NCBI RefSeq assembly: GCF_910588665.1
Contig: NZ_CAJUPR010000004.1
Coordinates: 165,735-229,734, forward strand
DNA: 64,000 nt
DNA from: an uncultured Brachyspira sp.
Lineage (GTDB): Bacteria; Spirochaetota; Brachyspiria; Brachyspirales; Brachyspiraceae
Direction of reading: 5' to 3'
Shown here: in pieces, positions 27,936 through 36,436 of the stretch
Position numbering within the stretch: the stretch's first letter is position 1
Layout of the letters: every line of letters starts with the position of its first letter
Position numbers and translations under genes: made by a program
The notes under the pieces: model-generated
Databases searched by the model: none
What the model was told of the DNA's origin: nothing
What the model saw: the letters and a program-made list of their open reading frames with translations, nothing else

Positions 27936-28463
27936 TTATTTTGATAATAAAGTTTTCATTTCGGTATATAGTTTTAATAAATTATTTGCTGTCTCTTCAG
28001 GTACGGTATAATTTTTAAAACCTTCGGTGGTTTCAACCCTTACAGCTTTTAAAATAGAGAGATTATCTATCTTATTTTCCGCCTGTATGCTGTAGCTTCT
28101 GTCAATATAAGCCGTGTCCATAAAGTATATTGAAGCGCCATATATTACTTCTGTATCTGTTTTAGGGGCTAATGATTTATAATTAAGCTCTGCATACTTT
28201 TCACCGTCAAATTTTAATATTATTTTATTATCTTTAGAAACATTAAAAGAGCTGTCTCTTACATACTGAGCTTCTATTATTATATTATCGCTGCCGCTTA
28301 TATTCTTTAATCTCAGCCTTACGGAAGAAGACCAGTCATTAATTGATATATAGTCCGTTTGATAAAATTTCTCTCCGTAAAAAGAATCTTCTATTAAATG
28401 TACTTTTGCAGCACATGATGATAAAGAAATAATTATTATGAAAAGCTTAAGTATTTTTTTCAA
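27936..28463 (-). CDS. Unrecognised lipoprotein
   Basis: A predicted lipoprotein of about 175 residues. I place the start at a TTG at 28463, because GGAGG (28468-28472) lies five bases upstream. The longer frame would translate the ribosome site itself. The signal reads KKILKLFIIIISLSSC with lipobox LSSC. The mature part is beta-rich (DWSSSVRLRLKNISGSDNIIIE) with a C-terminal helix. No family is recognised. It is 54 bases downstream of another exported unknown, with which it probably forms an operon. Confidence 0.6.
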   Translation of the reverse strand: MKKILKLFIIIISLSSCAAKVHLIEDSFYGEKFYQTDYISINDWSSSVRLRLKNISGSDNIIIEAQYVRDSSFNVSKDNKIILKFDGEKYAELNYKSLAPKTDTEVIYGASIYFMDTAYIDRSYSIQAENKIDNLSILKAVRVETTEGFKNYTVPEETANNLLKLYTEMKTLLSK

Positions 28464-28517
28464 TATTTCCTCCAAAATATTTTATTTGATAGTAGAAATA
28501 TACGCAAAGCTTACTAT

Positions 28518-29069
28518 TTATTCATACAATCTTTTATACCATTCTGTATCGCCGATATTTTCTTTCATAATTTCTTTTAATCCTTTTAAATTAAAACCAG
28601 CCAGTAATTCATCAGAATCTCTGTAGTATAAATCACATTGCGAAGAATCTGATAATATTTTTATTAAATTATTAACCGTTCTGCCTGCTCCTCTCACAAG
28701 CTTATCATCGCCTCCAATACAAATAGCGTTTTTTGAATCACTTATTTCAGCTATGTTATTTTCGGATATATTATAGTTAATACTGCTTCCTGAATTTCTT
28801 TTTATTTTTAAATAATAATTATTGTCAAGTTCTATTTTATCACTATAAATAAAAACTGCCGCTATAAGATCATTGTTATAAGCGGCGCTAAAATCATCAA
28901 CTAATTGTATATCGACAGCTATAGCTATTACTGATTCTTTATCCGAACTAATATTATTAAAAATATAGAAATCAGACGATGTATCTAGAGAATCAATTTC
29001 AACTTCCCACTTTGCAAATATGCTGGCTGAAAATATAAAAAATATTAAAATAGTAAAAAACTTTTTCAT
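28518..29069 (-). CDS. Unrecognised exported protein
   Basis: A 183-residue protein with a clear signal peptide (MKKFFTILIFFIFSASIFA, cleavage after A19). The mature part is rich in D, S and N. It has a strand-like N-terminal half (VIAIAVDIQLVDDF, AAVFIYSDKIEL) and a segment CIGGDDKLVRGAGRTVNNLIKIL that looks like a folded loop-helix unit. No family is recognised. It appears to be the first gene of a two-gene unit with the lipoprotein gene downstream. Confidence 0.55.
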   Translation of the reverse strand: MKKFFTILIFFIFSASIFAKWEVEIDSLDTSSDFYIFNNISSDKESVIAIAVDIQLVDDFSAAYNNDLIAAVFIYSDKIELDNNYYLKIKRNSGSSINYNISENNIAEISDSKNAICIGGDDKLVRGAGRTVNNLIKILSDSSQCDLYYRDSDELLAGFNLKGLKEIMKENIGDTEWYKRLYE

Positions 29070-29311
29070 AAATAAACTTCCTGAAATTTTATATATATAT
29101 TTTTAAATATACACTTATATAATAGCAAATTAAATTTTTGCTTTAATTATCTAAACTATATACTGCATAATTATTTTTTACAAGAAATTTTTTATATTAA
29201 AATTATAAAGTAAGCTATTATTATAAAAATTACCAGTTTATATAATTGCTATTTTAATGATTTTATTATATACTTATAAATCAATATTTATTATCGGAAG
29301 GGGTTAATTAA

Positions 29312-30361
29312 ATGGAGAATCCTATAAAAAATATTACTGAAACTATAGCGGGGGAGTTCCGTAATTTTAAGCATACCTTAAAAGAAATATTATATGCAAT
29401 AGTTATTGTGCTTCTTATAAATACATTTTTAATACAGAATTATCAGATTCCCACAGGCTCTATGATACCTATCATAATGCCGGGAGACAGACTTTTTGCA
29501 AACAGATTTGTTTACGGCGTGAAGCTTCCTTTTACAGACGGGCTTTTAGGATACAGGCTTCCAAGAATAAAATCTCCTCAAAGAGGTGATTTGGTGGTAT
29601 TCAGAGCTCCTCCTTCGGCTTCTTTCGGATGCGAATCCTCAATGCCCTATTATGAACCTTCTTCTTTGGTGCAGTTTTTAAAGCTTCCTGTTATGATATT
29701 TTCTCTTACCCCTTTTACTTGGGACCCTAGATTTCTTCTTGCGGATTATATAGGAGAGAAGCTTACGGGAGGCACTCATTTGGCGCCTGCTCCTTTATTT
29801 TTTGGGCTTAAGACTGTGGATTTGGATCCGAGAAAAGAATTTGTTAAAAGAGTTATAGCATCTGCAGGGGAAACGGTTGAAATCAGAGAGAAAAAAATTA
29901 TTATTAACGGAAGCGAAATAGAAGATAAATGGGGATATTTTTTCTATGGAAATGACAGAGATTTTGTACCTATTATAGATATATACGGACCTATTTATGT
30001 ACCTAAAAAAGGAGATATTATAATATTTAGAAAATTAGAGGATAGAGCGGATTATTATAATGATATTAGTTCTTTTGAAGTTCATGTAAATGATCAGATA
30101 GTAAGCGATGATTTAAAATTATGGTATTGGATGAATATATATGTTCCTAATACCAAAGACAGACCCGATGAATATATATATAATGTTCCTGAAGATTATT
30201 TCTTCGTTATGGGAGATAACAGAGATCAAAGCTGCGACAGCAGAATGTGGGGACTTGTTCCGTACAGATATATAAAAGGTCAGCCTATGATTGCTTGGAT
30301 ACAATCTAAAAGACCTAATGATGTACCTCAGGGTTTCTTTAAATACTTTATAATAAAATAA
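29312..30361 (+). CDS. lepB: Signal peptidase I
   Basis: Cleaves signal peptides from exported preproteins at the outer face of the inner membrane. A single N-terminal helix (about residues 25-42) precedes the catalytic serine in QIPTGSMIP (S50). The general-base lysine is K179 in EFVKRVIASAGETVEI. The box MGDNRDQSCDSRMWG is intact. At 349 residues it is longer than typical Gram-positive enzymes because of inserts between the serine and lysine boxes, as in other Gram-negatives. AGGGG lies upstream of the ATG. The next gene starts nine bases after the stop. Confidence 0.96.
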   Translation: MENPIKNITETIAGEFRNFKHTLKEILYAIVIVLLINTFLIQNYQIPTGSMIPIIMPGDRLFANRFVYGVKLPFTDGLLGYRLPRIKSPQRGDLVVFRAPPSASFGCESSMPYYEPSSLVQFLKLPVMIFSLTPFTWDPRFLLADYIGEKLTGGTHLAPAPLFFGLKTVDLDPRKEFVKRVIASAGETVEIREKKIIINGSEIEDKWGYFFYGNDRDFVPIIDIYGPIYVPKKGDIIIFRKLEDRADYYNDISSFEVHVNDQIVSDDLKLWYWMNIYVPNTKDRPDEYIYNVPEDYFFVMGDNRDQSCDSRMWGLVPYRYIKGQPMIAWIQSKRPNDVPQGFFKYFIIK

Positions 30362-30370
30362 GAATGCAGT

Positions 30371-32014
30371 ATGTATGATCAAATTTCTAAAGATACTTTA
30401 AAAGAATTATTAAAAATTTGGAAGGCTAAAAATACTGAAGATTTAAAAGTAAAATCTTCTTCCATATCAATGGTATCTTTTAAATTTTTTATTTTATCTA
30501 AAGAATCCAGAGATATTATACTTTATATACTGAAAAATGAGGATAAAGAATTAAATTCTATAGATATAGCTTATTCTCTTAAATATAGCCAGAAACAGCT
30601 TCCTGTATTTTTTAATCATATAGAAGATATAAAAAAATCAGGTCTTTTATATTTAAAGATAAAGAGAAGGAAACTTAACTCTCATGATGATACTTTATAT
30701 TTTCTGCCTAATGTTAAATCAATAATAGAAAGCATTATTTTTAAAGATGATATAAAAATTCCTTATTATATTGATAATACTTATACAGTAAATACTTATA
30801 AAAAATATCTTAATAAAATTATTCATATATATGAAAACGGAAATATTATAGAATACAGCAAATCAAAAATAGATGATAATGAATTGTTTATTTTATGTAA
30901 GGCTAATATTATCTGCATTTATTTTTATAAAAGCAGCATTCTCATTCCTTATGTCGCTGTTAATAATAAAAATGTTTTGGAAAATTTAGATAAAAATCTT
31001 AAAGATAATATAGAAAGTTCTGTATTTATATATAATCATTTTAATATATTAAATGATATTGATGCTTTTATATATGAATGCGATGCACAGAAATTATCTG
31101 CAGAAGATATTCATATAAATTTTTTAACTAATAATTTAGAATCAAATAATATAATAAATATATGCTCAAAATTGAATTTAATTAAAATTGATAATAGAGG
31201 ATATATTTCTTTAGAGTATGATAATATAAAAAGTTATTTATCCGATTCTATAGAGAATAGAAGAGATTTTATATTAAAAAATATTTATAAAAATTATTCG
31301 GATTATTATAAAAATATTCTTTCAATTATAGAAAATGAAAGCATGTCAAAATCAGTATTATTTATAAAATTTAAGGAAATATATAATAATTCTGTAAACG
31401 CAGAAGAATATAATAATATAATATATTCTATGTTTATGCTTGGAGTTGTTGAGGCATCTTTTTATGAAAATGCTATATTGGCAGTTAGGAATGCAGCTTA
31501 TGACGGAAACAGCTTTAGAAGAGCTTTTATTAACAGTAATTTTGAATTGACATTGATTAATCATTATTTGTTTTCCAATAATTTTATCTATATGTGCAAT
31601 TTGTATTTTGATTTGGATAATAGGGAAACGGTTTATACTTATTCTATGACGGAGGAAAGCATATTAAGAGGAAAGACTATAATAAATGATACTAAATCCG
31701 AATATTTTTTTGATAATTTCTTAATTGTATTAAAAGATATATTATCTGATAATAATGTTGAAATGCCTAAGCATGTTGAGGCAAGCATAAGAAGATGGTA
31801 TGAAAGGGGGGTTATTTCTTATGTATATGATAATGTTACATTTATTATTATAAAGGATTCAAATAAGCTGGAAGAAATAATATACGAGGCTAAGAGAAAG
31901 GGAATTATTATAAAGAAGATAAGCGATGAATATGCATTGGTAAAATCTGGCGCAGCAACTAAAAAAAATCTTACTAAGTTTCTAAGACAGAGAAAGATAA
32001 TAGTAACATTCTAA
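30371..32014 (+). CDS. Stand-alone helicase-associated (XPB/Ssl2 N-terminal-like) domain protein
   Basis: A 547-residue protein without an ATPase domain. The C-terminal third resembles the Helicase_C_3 domain that precedes the motor in bacterial XPB-type helicases. It shows INSNFELTLINHYLFSNN, then VYTYSMTEESILRGK, then MPKHVEASIRRWYERGVISY, ending with a strand-helix unit around IIYEAKRKGIII. No P-loop, DEAD/DEAH box or helicase C motif is present. The N-terminal part is helical and winged-helix-like (IDIAYSLKYSQKQLPVFFNHIEDI). It follows lepB by nine bases and precedes queA by 20. The function is unknown, perhaps as a regulator or partner of a DNA helicase encoded elsewhere. Confidence 0.55.
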   Translation: MYDQISKDTLKELLKIWKAKNTEDLKVKSSSISMVSFKFFILSKESRDIILYILKNEDKELNSIDIAYSLKYSQKQLPVFFNHIEDIKKSGLLYLKIKRRKLNSHDDTLYFLPNVKSIIESIIFKDDIKIPYYIDNTYTVNTYKKYLNKIIHIYENGNIIEYSKSKIDDNELFILCKANIICIYFYKSSILIPYVAVNNKNVLENLDKNLKDNIESSVFIYNHFNILNDIDAFIYECDAQKLSAEDIHINFLTNNLESNNIINICSKLNLIKIDNRGYISLEYDNIKSYLSDSIENRRDFILKNIYKNYSDYYKNILSIIENESMSKSVLFIKFKEIYNNSVNAEEYNNIIYSMFMLGVVEASFYENAILAVRNAAYDGNSFRRAFINSNFELTLINHYLFSNNFIYMCNLYFDLDNRETVYTYSMTEESILRGKTIINDTKSEYFFDNFLIVLKDILSDNNVEMPKHVEASIRRWYERGVISYVYDNVTFIIIKDSNKLEEIIYEAKRKGIIIKKISDEYALVKSGAATKKNLTKFLRQRKIIVTF

Positions 32015-32034
32015 AAAATAAGCGGTGAAATATT

Positions 32035-33099
32035 ATGACGGACTATCTTAATAAAGAAGCATATAATTTTTATTTACCTGAAAACTTAATAGCAGCCGAG
32101 CCTAATTATAAAAGAGATAAATGCAGATTGATGACTTTAAATAGGAATACGGGAGAGATTGAGCATAAAATATTTTCAGATATTATTAATTATATGAATA
32201 AAGATGATGTTTTAGTATTAAATGACAGCAAAGTAATACCAGCAAGAATATATGCTAAAAAAAACACAGGCGGAAATGCAGAAATACTTCTTATTAATAA
32301 ATTAAATGATGATGAAAGTTTTTGGCAATGCCTTATAAAAGGTAAAAATATTAAAGAACATGATATTTTATATTTAGATTATAATTGTATTAATATTGAA
32401 GCTTCAATAGAAAAAGATAATATATCAACAAAACTTATAAAATTTTCTAAGCCTCTTACAAGCAGTATTTTGGATAATATAGGCAGAATTCCTCTTCCTC
32501 CTTATATAATACAAAGAAGAAAGAAAAAAGGTATGGAGGAGTATAATAATAAAGATAAAGAGTTTTATCAGAATGTTTATGCAGAAAATGACGGCAGTAT
32601 TGCTTCTCCTACATCAGGACTTCATTTTACAAAAGAGCTTTTAGATAATATAAAGTCTAAAGGAATTATTATCTGCTTTATTACTTTGCATGTGGGATTT
32701 TCAACTTTTAATCCTCTTAAAGAAGATAATTTGCTTAATCATATTATGCATAAAGAGAAGTTTATGATACCTGAAAAAAGCTGTGATATAATAATAAATG
32801 CCAAAAAAGAAGGCAGAAGAGTTATATCATGCGGAACAACCGTTGCAAGAGTATTAGAAAGCGAATATCATAATTATGATTTTAAAAGATTAGAAGGCTA
32901 TACCAGTATATTTATTTATCCACCTTATAAGTTTAAATGTGCAGACGCTTTGATTACCAATTTTCATACGCCTTATTCAACGCTTCTTGCTATGGCAGGC
33001 TCCTTTGGAGGATATGATAATATTATGAATGCATATAAAAAGGCTGTAGAAAATAATTATATGTTTTTTTCATACGGCGATGCTATGTTTATATATTGA
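32035..33099 (+). CDS. queA: S-adenosylmethionine:tRNA ribosyltransferase-isomerase
   Basis: Transfers and isomerises the ribosyl part of SAM to 7-aminomethyl-deazaguanine in tRNA, giving epoxyqueuosine. The 354-residue length fits the family. Diagnostic segments are YNFYLPENLIAAEP (start), LVLNDSKVIPARIYAKK, GRIPLPPYIIQRR, SIASPTSGLHFTKELLD, TLHVGFSTFNPL, and NFHTPYSTLLAMAGSFGG. It is the third gene after lepB on the same strand. No other queuosine gene is in the window. Confidence 0.96.
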   Translation: MTDYLNKEAYNFYLPENLIAAEPNYKRDKCRLMTLNRNTGEIEHKIFSDIINYMNKDDVLVLNDSKVIPARIYAKKNTGGNAEILLINKLNDDESFWQCLIKGKNIKEHDILYLDYNCINIEASIEKDNISTKLIKFSKPLTSSILDNIGRIPLPPYIIQRRKKKGMEEYNNKDKEFYQNVYAENDGSIASPTSGLHFTKELLDNIKSKGIIICFITLHVGFSTFNPLKEDNLLNHIMHKEKFMIPEKSCDIIINAKKEGRRVISCGTTVARVLESEYHNYDFKRLEGYTSIFIYPPYKFKCADALITNFHTPYSTLLAMAGSFGGYDNIMNAYKKAVENNYMFFSYGDAMFIY

Positions 33100-33271
33100 A
33101 TATTTAGTAATTTTTTTTAATTAAATCTTTTTTTAATAAGTATGTATGCATCTTTATTATTTATTAAATCCTAAAATATATAAATTGTCTTCTGTAATAA
33201 AAATTATTTAAGTGCATAAATCTATTTCCGATAAATTAACATAATATAAAATATAAATAAGGAGAATTGAA

Positions 33272-33598
33272 ATGAACTCTGAAATTAAAATATTCAGTGT
33301 TGACTATTTGCCAAGCAGCTGTAATTATGAATTATTAGGATTAGTTAAAGGCAATATAGCTCAGTCTAAGCATATAGGTAAAGACTTTTTAGCTGGATTA
33401 AAAAATATAGTCGGAGGAGAAGTTGGAAGCTATACGGAAATGATAAGCGAAGCCAGAGAAACGGCTACAAAAAGAATGCTGGAAGAGGCTGAAAAATTAG
33501 GCGCCAATGCAGTAATAGGAGTAAAATATTCATCTTCATCTGTGATGGAAGGAACTACTGAAGTTATAGCTTACGGTACAGCAGTAATTATAAAATAG
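33272..33598 (+). CDS. YbjQ family (heavy-metal-binding-like domain) protein
   Basis: A 108-residue cytoplasmic protein. The pattern ELLGLVKGNIAQSKHIGKDFLAGLKNIVGGEVGSYTEM, then ARETATKRMLEEAEKLGANAVIGVKYSSSSV, is characteristic of the YbjQ/UPF0145 family, which forms pentamers. It has no cysteine cluster, so the 'heavy metal binding' name is historical. GGAG lies upstream of the ATG. The LOG-family gene begins 15 bases after its stop. The role is unknown. Confidence 0.88.
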   Translation: MNSEIKIFSVDYLPSSCNYELLGLVKGNIAQSKHIGKDFLAGLKNIVGGEVGSYTEMISEARETATKRMLEEAEKLGANAVIGVKYSSSSVMEGTTEVIAYGTAVIIK

Positions 33599-33613
33599 GG
33601 AAGAGATATATTA

Positions 33614-34285
33614 ATGAGAAGAGAAACTTATGAATTGCAAAACTCCGATATGCTAAGCGAATCTTGGAGAATATTCAGGATAATGGGGGAGTTTGTAGAT
33701 GGATTTGAAACTATGTCAAACTATAAAAATGCCGTTACAATGTTCGGAAGCGCAAGAACCAAAGAAGATCATCCTCACTATAAATTAGCTTATGAAACTG
33801 CCAAATTATTAGGCGAAAATAAATATGATATTATAACAGGAGGAGGTCCCGGTATAATGGAGGCAGGAAACAGAGGGGCTTTTGATGCTAATGCAGAATC
33901 TGTAGGTTTATGCATAGAACTTCCTTTTGAGCAGAAAACAAATCCGTATGTAAAAGAAGAATTAAAATTCAGGTATTTTTTTGCAAGAAAGGTTATGTTC
34001 TTAAAATATGCTAGGGCGGTAATAATATATCCGGGAGGTTTCGGCACAATGGACGAGATGTTTGAAACTTTAACTCTGATACAAACTAAAGTTATTCAAA
34101 GAATACCTATTATAGTAATGAATTATGATTATTATACGGATCTTGCTGAGTGGATAAAAAAAGACATGCTTAAAGAAAGCTATATAGATGATGAGGATTT
34201 AAATTTGATACAATATGCAGAAACTCCGAAGGATACTTTAAATATAATAAACTCTTTTCATAGTTCCGTAAATAATATCAAATAA
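33614..34285 (+). CDS. LOG family protein (nucleotide 5'-monophosphate phosphoribohydrolase-like)
   Basis: A 223-residue Rossmann-fold protein. It has the two LOG signatures: GGGPGIMEAGNRGAFDA and PGGFGTMDEMFE, the latter being the 'PGGxGTxxE' catalytic and dimer motif. The family hydrolyses nucleoside monophosphates to base plus ribose 5-phosphate, and plant homologues activate cytokinins. The bacterial substrate here is not known. It is co-oriented with the YbjQ gene upstream and the exported unknown 11 bases downstream, so these three likely form one operon. Confidence 0.92.
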   Translation: MRRETYELQNSDMLSESWRIFRIMGEFVDGFETMSNYKNAVTMFGSARTKEDHPHYKLAYETAKLLGENKYDIITGGGPGIMEAGNRGAFDANAESVGLCIELPFEQKTNPYVKEELKFRYFFARKVMFLKYARAVIIYPGGFGTMDEMFETLTLIQTKVIQRIPIIVMNYDYYTDLAEWIKKDMLKESYIDDEDLNLIQYAETPKDTLNIINSFHSSVNNIK

Positions 34286-34296
34286 AATATATAAAA

Positions 34297-34884
34297 ATGA
34301 AATATATAGTAATAATTTTATTAACTGGTATTAATATCGTATTTGCTCAGATGCCCGAATTATTCTGCTTAAACGGTTATAAGGATTTAAAATTCGGAAT
34401 GAATATTGAAGAAGCGGATAATAAAATTACTAATTATAACTTAAATGTATATGCTGATTTTTTTGAATCACTTCAATTAAAAAACAACACTATTTTAAAT
34501 ATATATAAAAATGATACTGAAAAATTGGCATATTATCTATATTTCTATAATAATCAGCTTTACAGAATAGAAATTTGCAATCATATAGGCGATATATATA
34601 ATAAACCGTCATTTTATAATCCTGCAGCAATGGCGGATATTGATAGTATAAAAGAAAAACTAATATTTAAATATGGAAATATTACAAAAACGGATATAAA
34701 AAATTATTCATTTAATAAAAATCCATTTGAAGAATATATATTATGGTGGTCATCAGATTTGGCAAGCGTTTCTTTATATATTAAGCCTGATTTAGATACT
34801 TTAAATAAAGTTATGAAATATTATTCATATAGGATTTCTTTTTATGATGAGATAAAAATAAAAGAAATATATTCTTCCGAATAA
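34297..34884 (+). CDS. Unrecognised exported protein
   Basis: A 195-residue protein with a signal peptide (MKYIVIILLTGINIVFA). The mature part begins CLNGYKDLKFGMNIEEADNKI, resembling the 'f.gi.fGms.eev' start of periplasmic proteins that measure a calculated difference, but no family can be assigned. Strand-rich segments (LYFYNNQLYRIEI, YILWWSSDLASVSLYI) follow. It is last in a probable operon with the YbjQ and LOG genes and convergent with the HARE-HTH gene. Confidence 0.55.
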   Translation: MKYIVIILLTGINIVFAQMPELFCLNGYKDLKFGMNIEEADNKITNYNLNVYADFFESLQLKNNTILNIYKNDTEKLAYYLYFYNNQLYRIEICNHIGDIYNKPSFYNPAAMADIDSIKEKLIFKYGNITKTDIKNYSFNKNPFEEYILWWSSDLASVSLYIKPDLDTLNKVMKYYSYRISFYDEIKIKEIYSSE

Positions 34885-34976
34885 GCTTATCAAAAATAAA
34901 TAAAGCATATATTTATTTAAATCATTTAAGCTTAATGATATTCTATAGCTTGTCTTTTATCTTCTTTCTTTTTATT

Positions 34977-35948
34977 TTATTTATTAGGATTATTGAATCT
35001 TCCTTTGTCTATCAAACTTGATATTATATGATTTTTAGATTTATTTTTGGCTTCTAAAATTTCATTAACATCATTAATAAAATCTTGAAACTGTATGTTA
35101 CAGCAAAGTTTATGCATAGTATCTATATCTAAATAGTTTCTTTTTTTGGCTGAAAATAATATCTCTGAATCTTCAGGATTATCATAATTTAATTTTATTA
35201 TACCAACTCCAAAAGACTGATTTAATCTTTTTATTTCTTCCATTAAATCTATATCATTTTCATCTATTTCCATAGCAGCAAGCCAAGCCTCATTAGCCCA
35301 TCCTGAATTTGATAATGCCTGAAAATAATATTCTGTCAAACTTCCAAGTGTGAGTTTTAATTTTAATTCATAAGCATAAAGCTCTGTAGTTGGTACATTT
35401 ATATGATTGAATAATTCCAAAACTGATTTATTGATATAATCTTTGAATGTAACAGCCACTATATCAGGAGTACCCCATTTCATTTTGCCTTTCAAGTTAA
35501 TATTGGAAGCATTAGCATTTATAGTTTTAGAATATATTTTCATTGAGTCTAAATATTTTGTGAGAGGTATATGTAAATCTTCTTCTAATATATTTTTATT
35601 TGTAATTGTATTTTCAATGATATCTTCTGATTCTTCTTCGCTTAAATTATTAATTTCATTTATTAAACTTTGATCGGAGTTATTATTTTTGCTCTTTAAT
35701 AAAAACTTTCCTTTTCCAACCTTAACAAATATTGTAGTATTAGGATTATATTTGATATCTTTATATATTCTTGAACCAATGCTATGTTTTGGACTTATAC
35801 TCATTTTAAAATCTGGATTATTTTGTTTACCTGCTTCTTCTATTTTTTTGTCATAACCTAGTTCACAGGCTTTCTCCCATATCTCATCAAGTTTCATAGG
35901 AACATCACTTTGCTCTAAAACTTTTTTTGCCGCATCATAATATGTCAT
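34977..35948 (-). CDS. HARE-HTH domain protein with PD-(D/E)XK-like C-terminal region
   Basis: A 323-residue protein. The first 85 residues match the HARE-HTH winged-helix domain: TYYDAAKKVLEQSDVPMKL, then DEIWEKACELG, then IGSRIYKDI, ending in VKVGKGKFLL. This domain is found in chromatin proteins and restriction enzymes. After an acidic linker the C-terminal region shows GTPDIVAV (D162) and YAYELKLKL (E194, K196), fitting a PD-(D/E)XK nuclease core. The overall layout resembles COG2958-like proteins of unknown function. No methyltransferase is adjacent. Nuclease activity is inferred and not shown. The role could be DNA-targeting defence or regulation. Confidence 0.65.
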   Translation of the reverse strand: MTYYDAAKKVLEQSDVPMKLDEIWEKACELGYDKKIEEAGKQNNPDFKMSISPKHSIGSRIYKDIKYNPNTTIFVKVGKGKFLLKSKNNNSDQSLINEINNLSEEESEDIIENTITNKNILEEDLHIPLTKYLDSMKIYSKTINANASNINLKGKMKWGTPDIVAVTFKDYINKSVLELFNHINVPTTELYAYELKLKLTLGSLTEYYFQALSNSGWANEAWLAAMEIDENDIDLMEEIKRLNQSFGVGIIKLNYDNPEDSEILFSAKKRNYLDIDTMHKLCCNIQFQDFINDVNEILEAKNKSKNHIISSLIDKGRFNNPNK

Positions 35949-36436
35949 AATTAACTCCTAAACCTCATCGTCATATTATAACATATTTATATAAAAATTC
36001 AACTAATTATAATATGCTTTTTTCTGGCATAATATTTTTGATTCTCTCTTTGATTGTAATATGTACTAATGATGAAATCAATCTCTTATTATTATAAAAA
36101 TTAGTGTAATCAGATAATTTCTGCTTATTAAATTTATTCATAGAAGTTTTAAGATTTAAGAATCTTTTTTAGAAAGATATAAATATTTTTCTCCTTATAA
36201 TGTTTTCAGAACTATGAATAATTTAAGTTTTATGCTATACTTTTGTTTCATAGCAGTATCCTTATAATTTTTGAGCAAGAATATTATAACAAGTATACTG
36301 CTTTTATACCCCAAAAGTCCAATAAGTATGGCTCCTAAACATTTTTATACATTATACAATATTGACTTTTTTAATAATTCTATTATTATAAAAGCCGTTA
36401 AAAAAATAATGTGTAAAAATATAGTAAGGTTATATT
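35949..36436. other. 488-base intergenic region with possible gene remnant
   Basis: Divergent region between the HARE-HTH gene and the SNF2 helicase. It contains a short transposase-like fragment on the minus strand (36007-36141). A second short minus-strand frame further up starts with MKQKYSIKLKLFIVLKTL near 36255 and stops quickly. No complete gene or structured RNA is recognised. Confidence 0.45.
36007..36141 (-). pseudogene. Possible IS3-type transposase C-terminal remnant
   Basis: A 44-codon frame reads MNKFNKQKLSDYTNFYNNKR followed by LISSLVHITIKERI. The FYNNKRLxSSL pattern resembles the end of IS3-family integrase domains (Y-N-N-x-R-x-H-S-S-L-G-Y), with the usual HSSLGY changed to ISSLVH. 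The frame is closed by a stop nine codons upstream and nothing else of a transposase is present. No terminal repeats were found. The match is short, so chance similarity is possible. Confidence 0.3.

Noticed and set aside
34885..34976. Imperfect inverted repeats with TAAGCTTA copies between the exported gene and the HARE-HTH gene
   Set aside because: The stem is almost all A-T with interruptions, and TAAGCTTA is palindromic by itself, so I do not call a terminator.
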